In this document: one piece after another, positions 1 through 11,911 of the stretch
Position numbering within the stretch: the stretch's first letter is position 1
Layout: every line of letters starts with the position of its first letter
NCBI GenBank assembly: GCA_000309865.1
Contig: AMGN01000040.1
Location: 1-46,191, forward strand
Source: Methanobacterium sp. Maddingley MBC34
GTDB taxonomy: Archaea > Methanobacteriota > Methanobacteria > Methanobacteriales > Methanobacteriaceae
Direction: 5' to 3'
Length of the DNA: 46,191 nt
Made by a program: the position numbers and the translations under genes
Notes under the pieces: generated by a model
Told to the model about the DNA's origin: nothing
Seen by the model: only the letters and a program-made list of their open reading frames with translations
Database searches by the model: none

Positions 1-46
1 CTCTAAAAGGATGTAACTCTAAAAGGATGTAACTCTAAAAAGGAGC
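1..46. repeat. 16-bp direct tandem repeat at window edge
   Basis: The unit ctctaaaaggatgtaa occurs twice in full and a third time in part, followed by a slightly changed copy. It lies downstream of the lipoprotein gene and runs off the window, so its full extent is unknown. No coding potential is seen. Confidence 0.8.
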
Positions 47-93
47 TAAAAAAATAGTGGATTAAATATTTTGTGTATTTTTTGGTGTATTTT

Positions 94-621
94 TTATGAT
101 ACCTGGAAGCTGTTCACCACCAGGTCGAAGTTGGACTGCTGGGCATCGTAGTTTTCCACCCGGGCACTGCACAGTATCACGTAGATGGTGCTGCCTTTTT
201 GCATCCATACCGCCCGGTACTTCTTGGCCAATCCCTCTTCAGAAGAGGTGTACACATTTTCGTATACTTGGACACCGTTCAGGGTGAGTTGTGCCTCTGA
301 AACTTTAGTTTTACCCGTGTTGTTGAAAAATTGTGCGTAGTTTTCATCGTAGGCAGTTTTAAGAACAGAACTAGCAGTTGCATTCGGTTTCTGGATGACC
401 ACTGAAGTGGTGGGGTTTCCATTAACCACTGTATTGGGATCTCCCACTGCAGCCACGCCATTAGGTGAGCTAACTGAAGCCACTCCCCAAGAAGCAGGGT
501 ACTGGAAAAATACACCGTTCTGGGAGAAATTATTGGTCTGATTGGACTTATTATCAGTAACGCATCCTGAAACCAGGACTACCATAAGGGTAACTGCCAT
601 TAATGGGAGAATTTTATTCAT
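94..621 (-). CDS. Secreted lipoprotein, PsbP-like fold suspected
   Basis: A 175-residue protein with a hydrophobic N-terminal signal (about residues 4-19) ending in a lipobox-like V-S-G-C, so C20 is the likely lipid-anchored cysteine and the rest faces outside. After a short Asn/Gln-rich linker comes one compact domain with the pattern F-x-Y-P-x-x-W, followed by alternating strands and a C-terminal F-D-L-V-V-N-S-F-Q. This pattern is typical of PsbP/DUF1795-type small secreted proteins common in Methanobacterium. AGGTG lies about 8 bases before the ATG. Binding partner and function are unknown; the family call is from pattern memory only. Confidence 0.8.
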   Translation of the reverse strand: MNKILPLMAVTLMVVLVSGCVTDNKSNQTNNFSQNGVFFQYPASWGVASVSSPNGVAAVGDPNTVVNGNPTTSVVIQKPNATASSVLKTAYDENYAQFFNNTGKTKVSEAQLTLNGVQVYENVYTSSEEGLAKKYRAVWMQKGSTIYVILCSARVENYDAQQSNFDLVVNSFQVS

Positions 622-764
622 AAAACAAACACCTATTATCTTTATATTCCTTTATCCATTTCTTCTGAAATATTTAATTATTATCCCTATCAATTATATC
701 ATTCCATTATTCTTATCAATTGAACAAATTGATTAATTTCTTATGAATTGAATCCACAATACTA

Positions 765-798
765 TTTAAGGGGAATAACCTTTTAAGGGGAATAACCT
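765..798. repeat. Two exact 17-bp tandem copies
   Basis: The unit tttaaggggaataacct occurs twice head to tail (765-781 and 782-798) in the 267-bp spacer between the lipoprotein and the Thr-rich protein. A T-run follows directly. Function unknown. Confidence 0.8.
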
Positions 799-888
799 TT
801 TTTTTGAATTTTATTTTTAAAAAAATATTAAACCAGAGAAAGCTATGCTTCCCTAGGTTTTTTTAGAATAATATGTGGAATTTAACCG

Positions 889-2335
<1,447 letters not shown>

Positions 2336-2400
2336 AATTTTACCTTATCATTAAATGGTACCTAAATCCTTGCTGGTTAATAGAAAGGGTTAATATTCTA

Positions 2401-2430
2401 AGTTTTAGTCTTAAAAGTTTTAGTCTTAAT
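2401..2430. repeat. Short direct repeat upstream of pheA
   Basis: The stretch agttttagtctta occurs twice in tandem (starting 2401 and 2416) inside the AT-rich 2336-2579 spacer between the RNA ligase end and pheA. Related attagttt elements follow. No gene is seen in this spacer. Confidence 0.55.
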
Positions 2431-2579
2431 ATTATAAGATTAATCTTCATATTTTAAGATTAGTAATAAAAATTAGTTTGGTTAAGTTATTAAAATTAGT
2501 TTTAATATTATCTGTTTTATTTTTTTATTAATGATTCACCTTATTTGAATCCATCTTCAAAGTTATCAAACACACTAAT

Positions 2580-3728
2580 TTAATACAACCCACCATCAAG
2601 GTAGTTGTTGATCCGGTCATTAGTGGACTGATGTATCCTTCTAATGACTGCTTTGCCGTTTTTTATCTCAGCCAGTGTGGCCATGACCTTTAAATCACGG
2701 AGGTGGCGGATGAATTCATCGGCTTCTTCCTGACTATCCACTTCTATCATCAGATCCTCGGCTGCTAATTCACCCTGCTCTACCTTAGCAATGGTTTCCA
2801 GCATGGGGTAGAGTATGGATTCACCCATCCGCAGGGCTCTTTCCCGGAGCTGGTCTGTGGATTCTCCTGTTTCATGGGACTGGAATCCTTCCCTGATGAT
2901 CCTGCTAAACAGAAATGCCTGGGCCAGGTCAAAGGGGAAACTCAGGGCATATTCCAGTTCTGCTGCCTGGGCCTGGGATGAGGTGTACTTTAAGGGTTCA
3001 AGTTGCATCTGGGGGTCCTTCATCACCACTCCCTCCCGATCATTTTTCCCTAATTCCCTCACAATACCCAGGATCTTCTGAGGGGCATCTTCCACTGGGA
3101 ACACTCCCAGAAGTCTCACTGGTTCCAATTGGTAATCTGCCAGTAGTTCCCTTTTAACCATTAATGGTAGTGGTGTGTTGGTGAGTTTTTCCCGCAGGTC
3201 GAATATGCGGAATCCCAGTTTCCCCACCTCAGGGTAGTAGTGGGAAACGTAAGGGTTTAAGGTGCCAACCATCTCACCACAGATAACCATCTGAGGATAG
3301 TCCTGGAAGAACTCATCCAGGTCCAGTATCTGGCTGGCTTTACGGCTGGTGTAGGGGCAGATGTAACCACCACGGGTGAAGGCAACTACCTTCCCATCAA
3401 CCCACGCTATACGAACGTTGTATCCGTTCATTTTCTCCTCCACCGCCACTTCCCGAGGGAAGTGTTTTTCCAGTGCAGGGTGTAGCATCAGGGTCCTTCT
3501 TATCTTGGGAAACCCCCTAATAACTTCAATTTCCTCCCCTTTTATAACCATGGTCCCGGCTTCAACTGGTCCCAATCCTTTCCGGAACTGGATGGCAACC
3601 AGGCCATGTTTCTGGTATTTTTTTACCATACCCTTCTGGTAAGCTTCCTCCAGTTTCGTGGAAGGCACATCCAGGAGGCGAGAAACTTCCTCATCAGTTA
3701 CCAGGGGCGGGGTGCTTTTTTCTCTCAT
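2580..3728 (-). CDS. ATP-dependent RNA ligase, Rnl3 family
   Basis: A 382-residue protein with all nucleotidyltransferase motifs: motif I E-K-M-N-G (adenylated Lys at K99), motif III G-E-M-V-G (151-155), F-R-I-F-D (173-177), motif IV E-G-V-V-M-K (232-237) and motif V with K247. The helical C-terminal region after about residue 260 fits the dimerisation domain of the archaeal family whose studied member is the M. thermautotrophicus ligase (MTH1221, as I recall), which circularises single-stranded RNA. Its cellular role is unsettled. It is transcribed away from a 59-bp tandem repeat block, and it follows the CBS gene run as in that relative, but a terminator lies between, so it probably has its own promoter. 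Confidence 0.93.
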   Translation of the reverse strand: MREKSTPPLVTDEEVSRLLDVPSTKLEEAYQKGMVKKYQKHGLVAIQFRKGLGPVEAGTMVIKGEEIEVIRGFPKIRRTLMLHPALEKHFPREVAVEEKMNGYNVRIAWVDGKVVAFTRGGYICPYTSRKASQILDLDEFFQDYPQMVICGEMVGTLNPYVSHYYPEVGKLGFRIFDLREKLTNTPLPLMVKRELLADYQLEPVRLLGVFPVEDAPQKILGIVRELGKNDREGVVMKDPQMQLEPLKYTSSQAQAAELEYALSFPFDLAQAFLFSRIIREGFQSHETGESTDQLRERALRMGESILYPMLETIAKVEQGELAAEDLMIEVDSQEEADEFIRHLRDLKVMATLAEIKNGKAVIRRIHQSTNDRINNYLDGGLY

Positions 3729-3754
3729 GGAATACAGTTTAGAGTTGATTGTTT

Positions 3755-3960
3755 GGTTAAAGTGAATGCTCTCTCTTTATTTGAGTATAATTATTTTTGA
3801 GTAGTAATATGGTGGTTATAGTGAATATTCTCTATCTTTAGTGAGTATAATCATTTTTGAATGGGAATATTTAGTTAAAGTGAATACTCTCTATCTTTAT
3901 TGAGTATGAATATTTTTGAGTTGAATATTTGGTTAACGTGAATATTTTTTCTCTTTTTAG
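3755..3960. repeat. 59-bp degenerate tandem repeat, about 3.5 copies
   Basis: Units begin with g-g-t-t-a-a-a-g-t-g-a-a-t at 3755, 3814, 3873 (first base changed) and 3931, so the period is 58-59 bp. Each unit continues with a ctctct/tatcttta stretch and then gagtataa...atttttga. The block fills most of the 311-bp gap (3729-4039) upstream of the RNA ligase gene. No ORF with coding character is present in the gap. Each unit ends in an AT-rich TATA-like stretch, so it could be repeated promoter DNA. Confidence 0.85.
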
Positions 3961-3980
3961 AATATTTATTGGGGAATGTT

Positions 3981-4023
3981 TAAAAAAAGGTTAAAAATAG
4001 GAGGACTTCCTTAAATCCTCCTA
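3981..4023 (-). terminator. Hairpin terminator after the CBS gene run
   Basis: Arms AGGAGGA (3999-4005) and TCCTCCT (4016-4022) form a hairpin. In the minus-strand direction it is followed by ATTTTTAACC and a second T-run. It sits just past the stop of the last CBS gene and likely ends that transcript. Confidence 0.7.
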
Positions 4024-4039
4024 ATTATTATGGATTTCC

Positions 4040-4858
4040 TTAGTCTTTTTCCAGTTCCACTATCAGTTTCAGGAAGTCGGTTTTGGTGATTATTCCAGTC
4101 ATTCCATCTTCATCCACCACTGGCAGTCCACTGAAGTTTTCATCCAGCAGGATCTGTGCTGCCTCGGATATGGTTGTTTCTGGAGTGATGGTTTTCACGT
4201 TCTGGATCATAACATCCTCCACCAGAAGGTTACGTATCCTGGCGGGTTTGTACTTGTCTGGAACTACTTTTCTAAAGGACATCATGGCCAGGGCTATATC
4301 TTTAGCAGTAATCATTCCCTGGAGCTCGCCATCCTCCATTACTGGGAGTCGGCTAATACCTTCATCGATGATGAGTCTCCTGGCGTGTACCAGCCTGTCC
4401 TGAAGTCCGACTGTAGTGACATTGGTCCTCATTCTGTCTTTTACTGTGATTTCAGTGAAGGGTCTGCCCTGGCAGGTGTGCAGGAAGTCAGTTTTGGTGA
4501 TCATCCCTATGATCTGGTTGCCATCCATGACAGTAAGGCCTCCGATTCCATTTTCCAGCATGAGCTGGGCAGCATCTCCCAGTGTCTGGTTGCCTTCAGC
4601 AGTTAATGGTTGATGTGTCATTACTGTGGAGACATGGAAGTGGGAGGGTGCCAGATTGCCGTATTTGGATGATCCCAGACGGAGAGCTATGTCTTTCTCG
4701 GTTATGATACCTACCAGTTCTTTCTGATGGTCCTGGTTGGTGTTTATAACCGGTAACCTGGATACTTTATTTTTTTTCATTAATTTCAATGCATCATGGA
4801 TGTTCTGGTCTTTGTCCACCACAACTGCATCTTTGGCCATTATATCTTTCACATGCAT
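4040..4858 (-). CDS. Four-CBS-domain protein
   Basis: A 272-residue protein made of two Bateman modules (four CBS motifs). Each repeat has the typical pattern V-x-D-I-M/V-M, a helix with A-x-x-L/I-M, and L-P-V-x-x-x-x-x-x-x-G-I-I-T-x-x-D. Such modules usually bind adenosyl ligands (AMP, ATP, SAM, NAD or c-di-AMP) and act as sensors, but no catalytic domain is attached, so the partner is unknown. It is the last of five consecutive CBS genes on this strand. The gap to the next CBS gene is only 19 bases, so they are probably co-transcribed. A clear hairpin terminator follows. Confidence 0.9.
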   Translation of the reverse strand: MHVKDIMAKDAVVVDKDQNIHDALKLMKKNKVSRLPVINTNQDHQKELVGIITEKDIALRLGSSKYGNLAPSHFHVSTVMTHQPLTAEGNQTLGDAAQLMLENGIGGLTVMDGNQIIGMITKTDFLHTCQGRPFTEITVKDRMRTNVTTVGLQDRLVHARRLIIDEGISRLPVMEDGELQGMITAKDIALAMMSFRKVVPDKYKPARIRNLLVEDVMIQNVKTITPETTISEAAQILLDENFSGLPVVDEDGMTGIITKTDFLKLIVELEKD

Positions 4859-4877
4859 CTTGGATTCCCCCGGTATT

Positions 4878-5720
4878 TTACTGGATTCCCCGGATTATAT
4901 CCGTTTTTGTGATTATTCCCACCAGTTCATTGTCACTGACCACTGGAATTCCACTAACATCTTTTTTAGCCATAATATCAGCGGCACTGGCGGCATCTTC
5001 ATTTTTTTCGATTTTTATAAGGTGGTTGGTCATGAGATCTCCTGCTGTGACCATGGAAACCTCTCGAACATTTCTCTTCTCCTGACCCTCAATGTTACGC
5101 AGGAATGCTATTTTTTCCACACTCACTCCTGTTTCAGGGTCTTCCACATTGGCAAAGGATATATTGGAAGAAGTTATGATTCCCACTGGCTCATTATCTC
5201 TCACCACTATGACTTTACCAATTTTTTGATCTTCCATTACCCCGATAACATGGCCAATGCTATGGTTTTCATTGACGGTTATCACTTCACTGGTCATGAG
5301 CTGAGATACTTTCCATTTGCCCGTGTATTTCTGGCGGTAGAATTCCATGAGGTCACTTTTGGTTATGATCCCCACCACTTCATCTCCATCCACAACAGGA
5401 ACAGAGCTGATGTCATTTTTGATCATGAGCTCCACTGCCTCCTGAACCTCCCGGAAGGGGGTGATGGTCAATGGGTTGGGTGTCATGACCCTACGGATGC
5501 TGATTTTATCAATGGTTCTTCTTTTCCATTTTGGTCCGTGGGACCTCATTTTTCGGGTTAAGTCTTTTTCAGTTAGGATGCCCACTGGTTTACCTTCCTG
5601 GTCAACCACCAAAATACGGCTGTAGCCGTGTTTGAGCATGAGGTTTCGGGCATGGCTTACTTGTTCGTTTTCCCCTGCTAATATTACTTCCTCGTTCATT
5701 ACATCCTCGATTTTCATCAT
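4878..5720 (-). CDS. Four-CBS-domain protein
   Basis: A 280-residue protein with four CBS motifs covering nearly the whole chain. Motif ends such as G-I-L-T-E-K-D, G-I-I-T-K-S-D, G-I-I-T-S-S-N and G-I-I-T-K-T-D are seen at regular spacing of about 65-70 residues. The third motif ends S-N rather than x-D, so its ligand-phosphate contact may be altered. It starts with two Met codons; the second (M2) is equally possible. It lies 34 bases after the 313-residue CBS gene and 19 before the next, within one likely transcript. No enzymatic domain is fused. Ligand and target are unknown. Confidence 0.9.
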   Translation of the reverse strand: MMKIEDVMNEEVILAGENEQVSHARNLMLKHGYSRILVVDQEGKPVGILTEKDLTRKMRSHGPKWKRRTIDKISIRRVMTPNPLTITPFREVQEAVELMIKNDISSVPVVDGDEVVGIITKSDLMEFYRQKYTGKWKVSQLMTSEVITVNENHSIGHVIGVMEDQKIGKVIVVRDNEPVGIITSSNISFANVEDPETGVSVEKIAFLRNIEGQEKRNVREVSMVTAGDLMTNHLIKIEKNEDAASAADIMAKKDVSGIPVVSDNELVGIITKTDIIRGIQ

Positions 5721-5754
5721 GCAACTCGCCCCTAAAAAATTTTAAAAAACCGTG

Positions 5755-6696
<942 letters not shown>

Positions 6697-6720
6697 CTAT
6701 ACACCTCTAATATTAGAGAT

Positions 6721-6860
6721 AACATTGAATCCATCTTTAAGCCTTTAATTCATGCTTAAAGATAACCTTGAATTCAGATATAACCTTGAATAAATCCTTA
6801 AAGATAACCTTTAATTCATCCTTAGATTTAACCGTGAATAAAGCCTTGAATTCATATTTA
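6721..6860. repeat. Degenerate short repeats in CBS-array gap
   Basis: The 273-bp gap (6697-6969) holds at least six degenerate copies of a motif like a-a-c-c-t-t-g-a-a-t-t-c-a-t-c-c-t-t-a, starting near 6721, 6764, 6782, 6806, 6829 and 6844, at spacings of about 15-43 bp. An 83-codon minus-strand ORF (6737-6988) crosses this region, but its periodic Lys/Phe content comes from the repeats and it overlaps a CBS gene, so I do not call it a gene. Confidence 0.65.
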
Positions 6861-6969
6861 TAGATAGAATTATGGATAGAACGAATTCTGAATTTATCAA
6901 AAATAACAAAATTTCTTAAAAATAGTTTAGCACCCAAGTTAGGGGATTTTATAGGTAATGGTCGGGACA

Positions 6970-8354
<1,385 letters not shown>

Positions 8355-8365
8355 TTATATACCTC

Positions 8366-9080
<715 letters not shown>

Positions 9081-9109
<29 letters not shown>

Positions 9110-9557
9110 CCTGACCTATTCCTTCGTTCACGCATATTTCCACACTTTTAATATCCCCCTCATTCTGGAGTGCCTGAAATAGTTTATCTGCCAGGTACTC
9201 TGCCAAATCTTCAGCAGAGGTGGAGGGCAGTGGCAGGAGACAACAGTCTTCCCGGGGGATTTTATACTCTTTATTGGCTATGGAGAACTCTACCGGGTCT
9301 TTGCTTTTAAAATCAAGTTCCTTGCTTTCTTCAGGTATGAGGAGTTTGTGATCCAGTTCTTTGCACATTTTCCTTACCAATGCCTTGACTGTTTTAAAGT
9401 CAGCCACGAATCCAAACTGGCCACCACGTTCTCCTTCCACAATCACATCCACGTGGTAAGAGTGGCCGTGTATTCCTCCACAGAATTCATGGCAGGGGAT
9501 CATGTGGGCGGATGCAAATCTCAAGTTAGCGTGTATCCCATTGATGACTATTTTCAT
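9081..9557 (-). CDS. queD: 6-carboxytetrahydropterin synthase family (QueD)
   Basis: A 158-residue PTPS/QueD-fold enzyme making 6-carboxy-5,6,7,8-tetrahydropterin from dihydroneopterin triphosphate. Zinc ligands are H18 in F-A-S-A-H, and H30 and H32 in H-G-H. The catalytic Cys is C26 in the C-G-G-I-H-G-H stretch, and the D-H pair of the relay is seen in L-D-H-K. It overlaps queE by 29 bases, so the two are translated together and supply archaeosine synthesis. A larger insertion (about 75-105, K-D-P-V-E-F-S) than in bacterial QueD is typical of archaeal members. Confidence 0.93.
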
Positions 9558-9605
9558 TTAAAAACCTCCCAATAAGTTTTAATGATTTAATAAGTTTTTA
9601 ATAGC

Positions 9606-9668
9606 TGTAAATTTAATTCCATCCAATTATTGTAAATTTAATTCCTAAAGTATTGTAAATTTAATTCC
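9606..9668. repeat. Three exact copies of a 15-bp element
   Basis: The element tgtaaatttaattcc occurs at 9606-9620, 9631-9645 and 9654-9668 (spacing 25 and 23 bp). It lies in the 162-bp gap between the DUF366 gene and queD, on the promoter side of queD. Candidate regulatory repeat or simple tandem duplication. Confidence 0.75.
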
Positions 9669-9719
9669 GTCCAATTAGTTTATTACACCAGATTATGAGA
9701 TATGACCGAGAATAAATCC

Positions 9720-10292
9720 CTAAAATACTCTGGTCTTGGCAATGTCCTCTTCAATATCAGAAATTTCCATTACATACCTTGCAGAAATCTTTTTTGCGAG
9801 TTCTGTGATATCTTCACGGGTTAAAGGAGGCGTAAACTCAGTCAAACCAGTGGTTTTAACATCCTCTGGTGTTCCCTGACTGGTCAGGTTCATGGCAAAG
9901 TGGATCTTCATGCTACTAATTGAACAGGTGGCAATGGATACACTGAGTTTACCATCATCAACGTAGATATCATCACCCTTACGAAGGGATTTTATACCAA
10001 GTTCCCCTAGTAAATCCTTTACAATCATCACCAGAATCCTTTGCCGGTGGTAACAGAGTCGCATGTCTGCAGGTTGTGCGTCAAAGTGTTCGATTATGAA
10101 GTGGACCATCTCTTGTGATTTTATCTCTAATCCCACATCTTCATAATCAATTAACTCATCTGAGTGGATGTCCATGGGACCGATCCAGGTCACGATACTG
10201 GAACCCTTTATTCCCAGGGCCTGGAATGCCCACATTGGATTTATTTGACTTCCATCGTATAGCATACCAGGTTCGAGTGTTTTTTGCTTCAT
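9720..10292 (-). CDS. DUF366 family protein
   Basis: A 190-residue protein of the archaeal/bacterial DUF366 family, recognised by the opening Y-D-G-S-Q-I-x-P-M-W-A and the core F-I-I-E-H-F-D...R-L-C-Y-H-R-Q-R-I. A conserved H-R-Q-R and the later S-I-A-T-x-S...H-F-A-M-N-L are consistent with a small enzyme, and the fold has been likened to biotin/lipoate ligase-type proteins, but I know of no proven activity. It has its own upstream spacer and lies before queD on the same strand with 162 bases between, so separate transcription is likely. Confidence 0.85.
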   Translation of the reverse strand: MKQKTLEPGMLYDGSQINPMWAFQALGIKGSSIVTWIGPMDIHSDELIDYEDVGLEIKSQEMVHFIIEHFDAQPADMRLCYHRQRILVMIVKDLLGELGIKSLRKGDDIYVDDGKLSVSIATCSISSMKIHFAMNLTSQGTPEDVKTTGLTEFTPPLTREDITELAKKISARYVMEISDIEEDIAKTRVF

Positions 10293-10418
10293 GATAATCC
10301 GGCCCTTATTTTGAGTTTGACTATTATTATTAGTATGGTTATAATTTTTTCAAACAGGGTTATAATAATGTTATAGAATTAGAGTTGATCATTAATGAGT
10401 CTGTCCATTAATTCAAGC

Positions 10419-10802
10419 CTACTTGGGGAAAACATTAAGTTCACGGTAACCTGTTTCGGAGTCAAATACTCGCTTAAATGCCATGTCTGGGCATGAAATA
10501 CAGATTTCAACAGTAGTGTGGACTGGACAACCAGTCATCAGGTGCCCTCCCATGACATTGCCCTGGCTATCAGCCACTGCCAGGTGCAGGTGAATCCCGT
10601 TGGTGGCTATGGTCCCTGTGGCAGAAACGATCTCCAATGGCCCCTTAATAGTCTTTTTATTCCCATTAGCCGTCCTTAAAACTGCCTCATCCAGACTACC
10701 CACCAAGCACAGAATTACACCCGATTTTAACCCATATTTATCCCTTATTTCTTCCAGTGACTTCTTGAGGTCCTGGCCTGGCACCAATCTTTTTACTATC
10801 AT
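10419..10802 (-). CDS. PPC/DUF296 domain protein
   Basis: A small single-domain protein (127 residues from the chosen start) of the PPC/DUF296 family. It shows L-V-P-G-Q-D-L near the start, G-V-I-L-C-L-V-G-S-L-D, then H-L-H-L-A-V-A-D...G-G-H-L and C-P-V-H-T-T-V-E-I. The H-x-H and G-G-H residues form a metal/ligand pocket in known trimeric members. Plant relatives are AT-hook DNA-binding proteins; prokaryotic ones have no AT hook and no settled role. I chose the Met at 10802 because the family usually begins just before L-x-P-G-x-D and a TATA-like AATTAATTTAAT lies about 25 bases upstream. The Met at 10823 would add seven residues. Confidence 0.85.
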   Translation of the reverse strand: MIVKRLVPGQDLKKSLEEIRDKYGLKSGVILCLVGSLDEAVLRTANGNKKTIKGPLEIVSATGTIATNGIHLHLAVADSQGNVMGGHLMTGCPVHTTVEICISCPDMAFKRVFDSETGYRELNVFPK

Positions 10803-10833
10803 ATTTAATAATATGCCCTGCATTAAATTAATT
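10801..10833. promoter_or_regulatory. Compact divergent promoter pair
   Basis: Between the DUF296 gene (minus) and the nucleotidyltransferase (plus), atatttaataat (10801-10812) could be the TATA box for the plus gene, and taaattaatt (10824-10833, read on the minus strand) for the minus gene. Each lies about 22-34 bases before a start codon, which suggests leaderless or nearly leaderless transcripts in both directions. This is inferred from spacing only. Confidence 0.45.
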
Positions 10834-10834
10834 C

Positions 10835-11863
10835 ATGCGAGCCCGAGTCCGAGACTTTATCTACACCAAGGATGATCTTTTCTTGGCCACCACCACTTAC
10901 CTGCACCCCCATGACAGAATACAATCGTTTCTACGTTACATTCCGGATCCAAAGGGGGAAAGATCCCTTAATGACTCCCGGTACACCAAAGTAGACTCCC
11001 AGCAGGCTTATGATTTTTTAAATGAACATTATCCTGATTATCTTTTTGACTGCGGAGTTACACAGGTTAAAATGATGGGTGCACCCATCAAAAGAGTAGA
11101 AAAGATACTGAGTCCAGTTGATCGCCTTGAAGAGATAATGAAACAACCTTCACCCAATGAACTTCTATCAAAAGTGATTAAAGTTGCAGATATCTTCAGG
11201 GAAGAGGCTGATATCAATCAAAGCCATCTGGGCATCTCTGGATCCATATTACCCAATTTATACGACCCCCTGGTTTCAGATATCGATTTCGTTGTTTACG
11301 GTCTTAAAAACCACCAAAAGGCAATGGAAACCTTTGAATCCATGAAAAATGATGCTAAAAGTCCCCTTAAATCTATCAAGGATGGTTACTGGGCTAAGCT
11401 CTATGCAAAGAGGATCAAAGATTCTACCTTAAGTTACGATGAGTTCAGGTGGTATGAGGATCGTAAGAATAATAGAGGAGTGGTAGACGGGACCCTCTTC
11501 GACATTCTGGCCACCAGAGAATGGGATGAAATCACCGGAACCTTTGGTGATGAAACTTACCAACCCTGCGGAACCATTGAAATCGAGGCAACGGTTTCTG
11601 ATGCTCTGGCAGCATTTGACAACCCCGCAGTTTACCAGGTGGAAGACGTTAAGATACTGGACGGTCCTGATGTCTATTTAAAGGAGGTGGCATCCTACAC
11701 CCACACCTATTCTGGTCAGGCCCGAGAAGGTGAACGGATAGTTGCCCGGGGTAAATTGGAAAAGGTCATTGGTAAAAAAACCTATTATCGTCTCATCGTA
11801 GGGACAACCAGAGAATCATTTGGTGAGTACGTTAAATTAAAGGATTTGAAATTAAACTCGTAG
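10835..11863 (+). CDS. Predicted nucleotidyltransferase (COG1665 type)
   Basis: A 342-residue protein with a pol-beta-type nucleotidyltransferase core: G-I-S-G-S (133-137), then S-D-I-D-F-V-V (148-154) giving the two metal-binding Asp (D149, D151), and a possible third Asp in G-T-L-F-D. The N-terminal region includes Y-L-H-P-x-D-R-I and R-Y-I-P-D-P-K-G, typical of a methanogen/archaeal family of unknown substrate. The C-terminal part is beta-rich (about 245-342). The ATG is only 32 bases from the divergent DUF296 start. No antitoxin-like small gene accompanies it, so a MNT/HEPN toxin role is unlikely. Substrate unknown. Confidence 0.85.
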   Translation: MRARVRDFIYTKDDLFLATTTYLHPHDRIQSFLRYIPDPKGERSLNDSRYTKVDSQQAYDFLNEHYPDYLFDCGVTQVKMMGAPIKRVEKILSPVDRLEEIMKQPSPNELLSKVIKVADIFREEADINQSHLGISGSILPNLYDPLVSDIDFVVYGLKNHQKAMETFESMKNDAKSPLKSIKDGYWAKLYAKRIKDSTLSYDEFRWYEDRKNNRGVVDGTLFDILATREWDEITGTFGDETYQPCGTIEIEATVSDALAAFDNPAVYQVEDVKILDGPDVYLKEVASYTHTYSGQAREGERIVARGKLEKVIGKKTYYRLIVGTTRESFGEYVKLKDLKLNS

Positions 11864-11911
11864 TATCATGAAAAATTAAAAAAGTCTAAAAAAAGATTTG
11901 GAATGATTTAA

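Noticed and set aside
3755..3960. CRISPR-like array
   Set aside because: Copies are degenerate along their whole length with no repeat/spacer division, and no cas gene is in the window.
4737..5561. 274-codon plus-strand ORF opposite the CBS genes
   Set aside because: It lies antisense to two clear CBS genes, crosses their boundary, and has no domain pattern; it is a by-product of their codon use.
10835..11863. MNT-type antitoxin or toxin
   Set aside because: The protein is too long, and no HEPN partner or small gene lies beside it.
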